From positions 806,001-870,000 of the forward strand of contig NZ_PSYW01000002.1 of the NCBI RefSeq assembly GCF_003383095.1: a stretch of DNA of 64,000 nucleotides, read 5' to 3'. Within the stretch, counting starts at the first letter, position 1, and each line of letters opens with the position of its first letter. The position numbers and the translations under genes are program-made. Of this stretch, positions 58,899 to 64,000 are shown in pieces. Source of the stretch: Haloferax sp. Atlit-12N (GTDB taxonomy: Archaea > Halobacteriota > Halobacteria > Halobacteriales > Haloferacaceae). The notes below the pieces were generated by a model. It had not been told where the DNA came from. It saw only the letters and a list, made by a program, of their open reading frames with translations, and searched no databases.

Positions 58899-61181
58899 TT
58901 AGTCGTCGCCCAGGATACTCTCGGCGACGGCCATGTCCTCGACGCTCGGGTCGTCGGCGGACTGCCGGAGGACGAACCGCTTTCTGACGAGGTCGGCCGC
59001 GTAGATGACCGTCCCGAGGATGATGAGGGTGTCGCCGGGGAGCCGCGCCCAGAACAGCGTCTGAATCAGCGGCTGGTCGTAGAAGGCGACGCTCCGGGCG
59101 GCGGCGTAGCTCCCGGTGAACGCCGTCTCCAACTGGAGGAAGCCGACCGGGAGGACGGAGACGAACACCATCAACACGAGGCCGACGTTCCAACACCAGA
59201 AGGCGGCGCGCAGCCACGAGCCGTCCCAGCGCTCGGCGTCGATGGAGAGCTGGAGCATGTAGGTGACCATGCCGAGCGCGAGGAAGCCGAACGCGCCGAA
59301 CATCGCGGCGTGGGCGTGGCCGACCGTCAGGTACGTCCCGTGCTCGTAGTAGTTGATGAGCGGGAGGTTGATGAAGAAGCCGAGCACGCCCGCGCCGACG
59401 AAGTTCCAGACGCCGCTGGCGACGATGAACATGAACGGCAGGCGGTACGGGAACGACTCACCCGACATCGCGCGGTACTGCCCGAGCGCCTCGTAGAGGA
59501 TGAACACCAGCGGGATGAGTTCGAGCGTCGAGAAGACGCTCCCGATGGGAACCCACATGTCGGGCATGCCGACCCACCAGTAGTGGTGCGAGACGCCGAT
59601 GATGCCCGTCCCCATGACGAGCAGCGCCTGGAGCATGACGGCCTTCTCGGCGCTCCGGCGCGACAGGAGGTTCATCGACACCAGCGTCAGGCCGACGATG
59701 GCGACGATGAAGAACTCGAAGGCTCCCTCGACCCACATGTGGACGACCCACCAGCGCCAGAACTCCGTGACGGCGATGTTCGTCTCGGGGGTAAAGAGGA
59801 AGCCCGCGGTGAACAGGAGGGCGATGGAGCTGCCGGCGTACAGAATCATGTGCGCCAGCCCGTACGGCGGCTCCTTGTCGAGAAGCGGCTTCAGGCCGCG
59901 GACGGCCAGCGCCGCCCAGATGAGGAAGCCGGCGAGGATGCCGAACTGCCAGAGCTTCCCGACTTCGAGGTATTCGAGCCCCTCGTTGCCGAGAATCCAC
60001 CACAGCGAGCCGTCGATGTAGCCGCTCGCACCCAGCCAGATGCCCGACAGGCCGCCGACCACGACGACGACGATAGCGCCGAGGAGGACGTTGATGTACG
60101 TCGACTGCTTCGGCGGCTCGTAGCCGGTCAGAAGCGGCGGGAGGAACAGGCCCGCGCCGAGCCACGTCGCGGCAATCCAGAGGATGCCGAGGTCGATGTG
60201 CCACGTCTTGGCGATGGCGAACGGGAGCAGTTGCAGGATGGGCACGCCGAATATCGACTCGATGTCGAAGAAGCCGGCGCGCTCGATGTAGAAGTGCGCG
60301 AGCAGGCCGCCCAACAGCACCTGCGCCAAGAACAACCCGGCGGCGACCGGGACGAACCGGAGCGCCGCCCGCTGACTCGGGAAGACGCTCACGTCACCCG
60401 GTTCGGGCACCGTGATATTCTCGGCCGACGGTTCGGGGAGTTCGACCGACTTGTACAGCCAGATGCCGAGGCCCGCGCCCGCGACGAGGAGCACCATGGC
60501 GATGACGCTCCACGTCATCGAAGCGGCGGTGGCGTCGTTCCCCGCGCCGGGCTGGTACGGCCAGTCGTTCGTGTACGAGTGGGTGCCGTCGGGGCGGTCG
60601 GTGTGGGAGAACCACGCCGTCCACATGGCGAAGTCCGCGAACGCCCGCGCCTCCTCCTCGGAGTCGATCATGTTCACGGGGACGCCGCGCTCGTGGTCGC
60701 CCTCGTGGTAGCGCTCGACGTACTCCTGTCGAACTTGCTCGTGGGCGTACACCTCGGCCGCGGTGTACTGAATCGAACCGCCCTCGTAGCTGTCGTCGAG
60801 GTCGGATTTCACCACGTCGGCGACGGCGGCCTGGTCGGCGGAGTCGAGTTGGTCGTAGGATTCACCGTACCGCTCTTGGGCGTAGTAGTTCCGCATGAAC
60901 TGGACTTTCAAATTTAGCGCGTCGGCGGTGTAGTCCGCGCCGTAGTACGCGCCGTTGCCCAGTATCGACCCGTGATTCATCAGGCCGTCTTTCTGGAACA
61001 CCGTCTTACCCTCTCGAATTACGTCGCCGTTGGCGACGACGTCGCCGTCGGGTCCGACCACCTCGTCGGGAATCGGCGGGGCCTCCTGGTAGGCGAACCA
61101 CGCGCCCGCGCCCATCACGACGAGGTTGAAGACGAACACGACGACGATTGCCTTCGCGATGGTCTTGCGTTTAATCTCCAT
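58899..61181 (-). CDS. norB: Quinol-dependent nitric oxide reductase (qNOR)
   Basis: The 760-residue protein has an N-terminal helix, a hydrophilic outer domain of about 200 residues and twelve core helices, the single-subunit quinol type. Haem and iron ligand motifs are present: WHIDLGILW, the HMWVEGAFEFF motif with Glu in place of the oxidase Tyr, VSHHYWW and VGHAHAAMFGAFG. It reduces two NO to N2O using quinol. The operator CGAACATGTTCG is 66 bases upstream, with a TATA-like CCTATAGC nearer. The IS element lies just beyond its 3' end. Confidence 0.96.
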   Translation of the reverse strand: MEIKRKTIAKAIVVVFVFNLVVMGAGAWFAYQEAPPIPDEVVGPDGDVVANGDVIREGKTVFQKDGLMNHGSILGNGAYYGADYTADALNLKVQFMRNYYAQERYGESYDQLDSADQAAVADVVKSDLDDSYEGGSIQYTAAEVYAHEQVRQEYVERYHEGDHERGVPVNMIDSEEEARAFADFAMWTAWFSHTDRPDGTHSYTNDWPYQPGAGNDATAASMTWSVIAMVLLVAGAGLGIWLYKSVELPEPSAENITVPEPGDVSVFPSQRAALRFVPVAAGLFLAQVLLGGLLAHFYIERAGFFDIESIFGVPILQLLPFAIAKTWHIDLGILWIAATWLGAGLFLPPLLTGYEPPKQSTYINVLLGAIVVVVVGGLSGIWLGASGYIDGSLWWILGNEGLEYLEVGKLWQFGILAGFLIWAALAVRGLKPLLDKEPPYGLAHMILYAGSSIALLFTAGFLFTPETNIAVTEFWRWWVVHMWVEGAFEFFIVAIVGLTLVSMNLLSRRSAEKAVMLQALLVMGTGIIGVSHHYWWVGMPDMWVPIGSVFSTLELIPLVFILYEALGQYRAMSGESFPYRLPFMFIVASGVWNFVGAGVLGFFINLPLINYYEHGTYLTVGHAHAAMFGAFGFLALGMVTYMLQLSIDAERWDGSWLRAAFWCWNVGLVLMVFVSVLPVGFLQLETAFTGSYAAARSVAFYDQPLIQTLFWARLPGDTLIILGTVIYAADLVRKRFVLRQSADDPSVEDMAVAESILGDD

Positions 61182-61247
61182 ACAGGTCGTGGTTCACACG
61201 CCTGCTATAGGCTACACGCGCCGCTTCCCGGCCTCGAACAGCCCGGA

Positions 61248-61259
61248 CGAACATGTTCG
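61248..61259. promoter_or_regulatory. CGAAC-N2-GTTCG operator shared by norB and the CGCGG peptide gene
   Basis: CGAACATGTTCG is a perfect palindrome in the 119-base divergent region. It is 66 bases before norB and 41 bases before the CGCGG gene. Confidence 0.85.
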
Positions 61260-61300
61260 GATAGCCGCTCTTTGAGCCGGAAGTCGTTCCTCGAATCGTC

Positions 61301-61624
61301 ATGACGACCGACTCGCGACCTGCCGACCACGACCACGAAACGCCCGACTCGGCGACCGACCGCGTCCACGACACCTCGTGGTCGGCGAACCTCGAACTCC
61401 CGCGGCACGCCGCGGACCGCGACCTCGTGGTTTCGGAGGCGGTCGCCGCGGTCGAACACACGACTGCCGGCCACCACGTCAACCTCGTCACCCACGGCGA
61501 CCACGGTCACCCGGAGACGTACCTGTACGACGCGCTCGCCGAGCGGTTCGATGGGGGTTTGCAGTACGAGTACGTCGAGCAATGCGGCTGTGGCGGGCAC
61601 GTGACGCGGGTGTACGTAGAGTAG
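61301..61624 (+). CDS. CGCGG-family peptide, probable radical-SAM-modified RiPP precursor
   Basis: The 107-residue protein is rich in His and Asp (MTTDSRPADHDHETPDSATD...). It ends with the conserved YVEQCGCGGHVTRVYVE, where CGCGG holds the two Cys residues expected to be modified. Proteins with this ending are annotated as putative radical-SAM-modified peptides in haloarchaea, as I recall. Its operator is shared with norB. The radical SAM gene of this regulon is 6.4 kb away. What the mature product does is unknown; metal or haem binding is a possibility because of the His-rich part. Confidence 0.8.
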   Translation: MTTDSRPADHDHETPDSATDRVHDTSWSANLELPRHAADRDLVVSEAVAAVEHTTAGHHVNLVTHGDHGHPETYLYDALAERFDGGLQYEYVEQCGCGGHVTRVYVE

Positions 61625-61708
61625 TCGCGTCTCGGTCTCGAACAGTAGTCGTATCTCGGTCTCGAACGTCGAGACCGGTGTCCGCACTCGCGACGAGCCG
61701 GTGTCTAG

Positions 61709-62332
61709 CTACCCCGCCGAATCCGGTGTTTCAGCGGGTCCGTCGTCAGTATCCGTTTCGGCGAAGAAGTCGAACGCCAGTTCGCCGTCGAGAACGTGCG
61801 TGTGCTCGACCGTCCCCGTCTCGACGAGTTCCACGGTACTGTCGACGACGAGTCTGCGGGCCGAGTCCGGCCATTCGGTGACCGCGAGGTTGAGAAACGC
61901 GGTTTCGTCGGCGAGCTCGCCGAACCGGTGAACTTCGACGACTGCGGCGGTCCCATCTCGGAACAGCGACACCGACGGGTGGGGCTTGCGGCCTCCCTCG
62001 AACGGCCCTCGGAGTGAGAGTTTCGGCGGGGACCCGTCGCCGTCCGGTGCCACGAACCGCTGTGTGAGCGACCGGAGTTCGGTGCCCTCGGGGTGCGAAA
62101 TCGAGACGGCGAGCGGCCTCGGAAGGGGGCCGGAAGTGGGGTCGACGCCCACGGTGGCGAGGTCACCGTCGTCTCCGGCCCCGAATTTGAGGTATTTTCC
62201 CCTGTCTCGGGGGTTGTCGTCGGTCTCGACAACCGGGTCCGTGTGTTCGGTTTGCGGGGCGAGAGAGCTACATCCCGCGGTCAGGGTGGAGGCGGCGGTC
62301 AGGGCGGACGCGAGGAACACGCGACGGCGCAT
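61709..62332 (-). CDS. Secreted lipoprotein of unknown function
   Basis: The start at 62332 (MRRRVFLASALTAASTLTAG) gives 207 residues with a Tat-like leader and lipobox TAGCSS. The mature part is a beta-rich acidic domain with no known motif. It converges with the CGCGG gene and has no operator of the regulon type upstream. Confidence 0.7.
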   Translation of the reverse strand: MRRRVFLASALTAASTLTAGCSSLAPQTEHTDPVVETDDNPRDRGKYLKFGAGDDGDLATVGVDPTSGPLPRPLAVSISHPEGTELRSLTQRFVAPDGDGSPPKLSLRGPFEGGRKPHPSVSLFRDGTAAVVEVHRFGELADETAFLNLAVTEWPDSARRLVVDSTVELVETGTVEHTHVLDGELAFDFFAETDTDDGPAETPDSAG

Positions 62333-62395
62333 ACGTAGCAACACACCGGAGTCAGTAACAATTTTCTGGACTGGTGACACAGCTGTGAGTGCTTC

Positions 62396-62495
62396 GGCAG
62401 CGTCCCAGTTCTGTTCGCTGTCGTCCGGTCACAACCGCGGCACACCGCCGACCGCGACCTCGTGGTTTCGGAGGCGGTCGCCGCGCTCGCGTCGA
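62396..62495 (+). pseudogene. Decayed fragment of the CGCGG peptide gene
   Basis: Bases 62435-62489 match 61400-61454 at 52 of 55 positions and encode HTADRDLVVSEAVAAL, the same as residues 36-51 of the CGCGG peptide (HAADRDLVVSEAVAAV). The match stops abruptly and the frame runs into unrelated sequence and a stop. No CGCGG motif follows. It is a fragment left by duplication or recombination. Confidence 0.8.
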
Positions 62496-62534
62496 TGCTG
62501 TACCTATTTATCGGGGAACGCGGATGACACGTCT

Positions 62535-62732
62535 ATGGCCTCGCAACTCGTTTTGGCCCTGCTGGCAGGCGTCTTCGCCGGAGCCCTGTTCGGCCTCATA
62601 GAAACACCGATTCCGGCCCCGCCCAACCTCGCCGGGATACTGGGTATCGTCGGCATCTACCTCGGATACAAGGGTGTCCAGCGGTTGGGGTTCCACGTCG
62701 ATATCTCGGGGGTGCTCGCGTCGCTGTTCTGA
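62535..62732 (+). CDS. XapX-domain small membrane protein
   Basis: The ATG at 62535 opens a 65-residue protein with two helices. The sequence FAGALFGLIETPIPAPPNLAG and GIVGIYLGYKG is the XapX (DUF1427) pattern. Its function is not known. It follows the CGCGG fragment by about 45 bases. Confidence 0.82.
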   Translation: MASQLVLALLAGVFAGALFGLIETPIPAPPNLAGILGIVGIYLGYKGVQRLGFHVDISGVLASLF

Positions 62733-62792
62733 GCGCGTAATTCGAGAAAACTCAGCACGGCATCGACTCCCCCGACTCCTCCTGTGGGCGGC

Positions 62793-63890
62793 CTACTCCG
62801 AGTTCCCCTTCGGATAGGTCTCGCCCGCCGACTCGCCGCCCTCGCCTTTGAGCCACATGAACGCGCCGAACAGCGCGGGCGACGCCAGCATCGCGCCGAA
62901 CGTCCCGGCCAGCGCGATGCCGCCGAGGCGCTCCGTCTCGGAGTCGCCGAACGGTTCGGCGACCGACGCGTTCGGCCCGCCCTCGTCGTCGGTGACGACG
63001 ACTGCACCCTTCATCCCGAGCGTCTTGTGCGGGGTGCAGGCGTAGGTGTACGTCCCGGCCTCCTCGAAGGTGTGTTCGAACGTGTGGTCGCCGGCGCTGA
63101 CGAGGTCGGACTCGAAGCTTCCGTCCTCGGCGACGACGTTGTGCGACCCGCCCTCGCCGTTCCACTCCCAAACGACGGTCGTCCCCTTCGAGACGCGAAT
63201 CGCCGCGGGGCCGAAGCCGAACGCCCCGCCGTTCGCCTGCGACCCGACCTCGACCGTCACGCGCTGGAGGCCGGTCTGCGCCTCCACGCCGTCGAAGTTC
63301 GAGGTGTTTTCGAACCACGCGTCGAGGTCAACGTCACCCTCGCCGCCGCTCTCGGCGGACGCCTCTGACTCTCCCTCGCTGGCCGAGTCGGTCGCCTCGG
63401 TCGCGGTCGCGCCGCCGGCGTCACCGACGACGATTGCGCCCTTCATGCCGAGCGTCTTGTGCGGCGTACAGACGTACGTGTAGACGCCTGCCGTGTCGAA
63501 CGTCTGCTCGAACGTGTGGCCGCTGTCGCCGACGAGGTCGGACTCGAAACTCCCGTCCTCGGCGGCGACGTTGTGCGACCCGCCTTTCCCGTTCCACTCC
63601 CAGACGACGGTCGTGCCGGGGTCGACGCGAACCGCGGCCGGGCCGAACCCGAACGCGCCGCCGTTTGCCTGCGACCCCACTGTTACCGTCACCGTCGAAC
63701 TTCCCGTCTTGTCCACCACCCCCTCGTAGTTCGAGGTCTGTGCGAACCACGAGTCGAGGTCGGTCCCCGACTGTGCTCGCGCGGAGTCGGCGACGCCCCC
63801 CAGCGCGGTCGTGGAGACGGCCGCGCCGCCGAGGAGTCGAAGTACGGTTCGCCGGCCGAGCGTCGGAGATGTGGAATCGTTCGAACTCAT
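62793..63890 (-). CDS. Two-domain halocyanin with C-terminal membrane helix
   Basis: This 365-residue protein has a Tat leader (LGRRTVLRLLGGAAVSTTAL), ending in an AxA-like cleavage site (ARAQ) rather than a lipobox. Two cupredoxin domains follow (about 45-155 and 185-300), each with GGSHNV, and Cys-His-Met in TPHKTLGMKG. A third part has one helix (GIALAGTFGAMLASPALFGAF) as a C-terminal anchor. The first domain is close to halocyanin 1, so the gene arose by duplication. Two copper sites in one chain could relay electrons to NirK or NorB. The half operator at the window's right edge probably controls it. Confidence 0.92.
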   Translation of the reverse strand: MSSNDSTSPTLGRRTVLRLLGGAAVSTTALGGVADSARAQSGTDLDSWFAQTSNYEGVVDKTGSSTVTVTVGSQANGGAFGFGPAAVRVDPGTTVVWEWNGKGGSHNVAAEDGSFESDLVGDSGHTFEQTFDTAGVYTYVCTPHKTLGMKGAIVVGDAGGATATEATDSASEGESEASAESGGEGDVDLDAWFENTSNFDGVEAQTGLQRVTVEVGSQANGGAFGFGPAAIRVSKGTTVVWEWNGEGGSHNVVAEDGSFESDLVSAGDHTFEHTFEEAGTYTYACTPHKTLGMKGAVVVTDDEGGPNASVAEPFGDSETERLGGIALAGTFGAMLASPALFGAFMWLKGEGGESAGETYPKGNSE

Positions 63891-63992
63891 GATTGAGTGC
63901 GGCGAGGCGGTGGACCCACCCCGCTCGACACTCGACGGTCGGGGTTCCGGTGAAAAGCCCGTCTCGGTGGTTCCCGAACCGCGGTCGAGGGC

Positions 63993-64000
63993 CGAACATG
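63993..64000. promoter_or_regulatory. Half operator CGAACATG cut by the window end
   Basis: The window ends in CGAACATG, the left arm and spacer of the CGAAC-N2-GTTCG palindrome. If the next bases are TTCG, it is the eleventh copy. It lies 102 bases before the halocyanin start. Confidence 0.55.

Noticed and set aside
58872..60917. A 681-codon plus-strand frame opposite norB
   Set aside because: Repetitive charged sequence, no family features; norB on the other strand is certain.
1..64000. CRISPR arrays, tRNA or rRNA genes
   Set aside because: No regularly spaced repeats and no tRNA-like cloverleaf or rRNA sequence were noticed.

Overview
The window comes from a halophilic archaeon, very probably a Haloferax or close relative. 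The DNA is GC-rich with short AT-rich gaps, the proteins are strongly acidic, secreted proteins carry Tat-type RR leaders with lipobox cysteines, and the regulators are of archaeal types (KaiC/RecA-like ATPase, TrmB, IclR, a Cdc6/Orc1-like ATPase). Halocyanins, copper nitrite reductase and a quinol-type NO reductase mark a denitrifier.

Layout. Bases 1-9375 hold a 5'-truncated KaiC-like ATPase, a PAS histidine kinase, a Rossmann-fold oxidoreductase-like protein, an MFS carrier, a 49-residue membrane protein, a MacB-type ABC exporter with a secreted CARDB-like partner, and a small HTH/membrane-protein pair. Bases 9925-19391 form a sugar phosphotransferase (PTS) module: HPr, enzyme I, galactitol-type EIIA, EIIC and EIIB, a triosephosphate-isomerase-like protein, a DhnA-type aldolase, a YjbQ protein, an IclR regulator and an FGGY kinase. 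A relic of a diverged peptide-ABC operon end lies on its left and the intact operon end lies on its right. Bases 19870-30321 hold that peptide/nickel-type ABC importer, two M20 hydrolases and a second IclR regulator. Bases 30447-40803 hold a TrmB regulator, a GH3 beta-glucosidase and a second peptide-type ABC importer, probably for beta-linked sugars. Bases 41855-47688 hold fructose-1,6-bisphosphatase, a Cdc6/Orc1-like ATPase, a membrane protein of the type that follows glycerol kinase in haloarchaea, and glycerol kinase.

Bases 48000-64000 are a denitrification and nitric-oxide island: two DUF2249 proteins, a 12-TM haem-copper-oxidase-like membrane protein, a cupin, a DUF59-like protein, NirK, a zinc ribbon, a radical SAM/SPASM enzyme, two halocyanins, NorB and a CGCGG-type peptide that looks like a substrate of the radical SAM enzyme. 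A CGAAC-N2-GTTCG palindrome stands upstream of ten of these genes, in seven cases 38-45 bases before the start codon, so they appear to form one regulon. An IS200/IS605 element (tnpA, tnpB) and a VapBC pair interrupt the island.

The two most novel-looking systems are the archaeal galactitol-type PTS with an unassigned aldolase/isomerase/kinase pathway, and the radical-SAM plus CGCGG-peptide pair wired into the denitrification regulon. A decayed fragment of the CGCGG gene lies 1 kb from the intact copy. I saw no tRNA, rRNA or CRISPR array.
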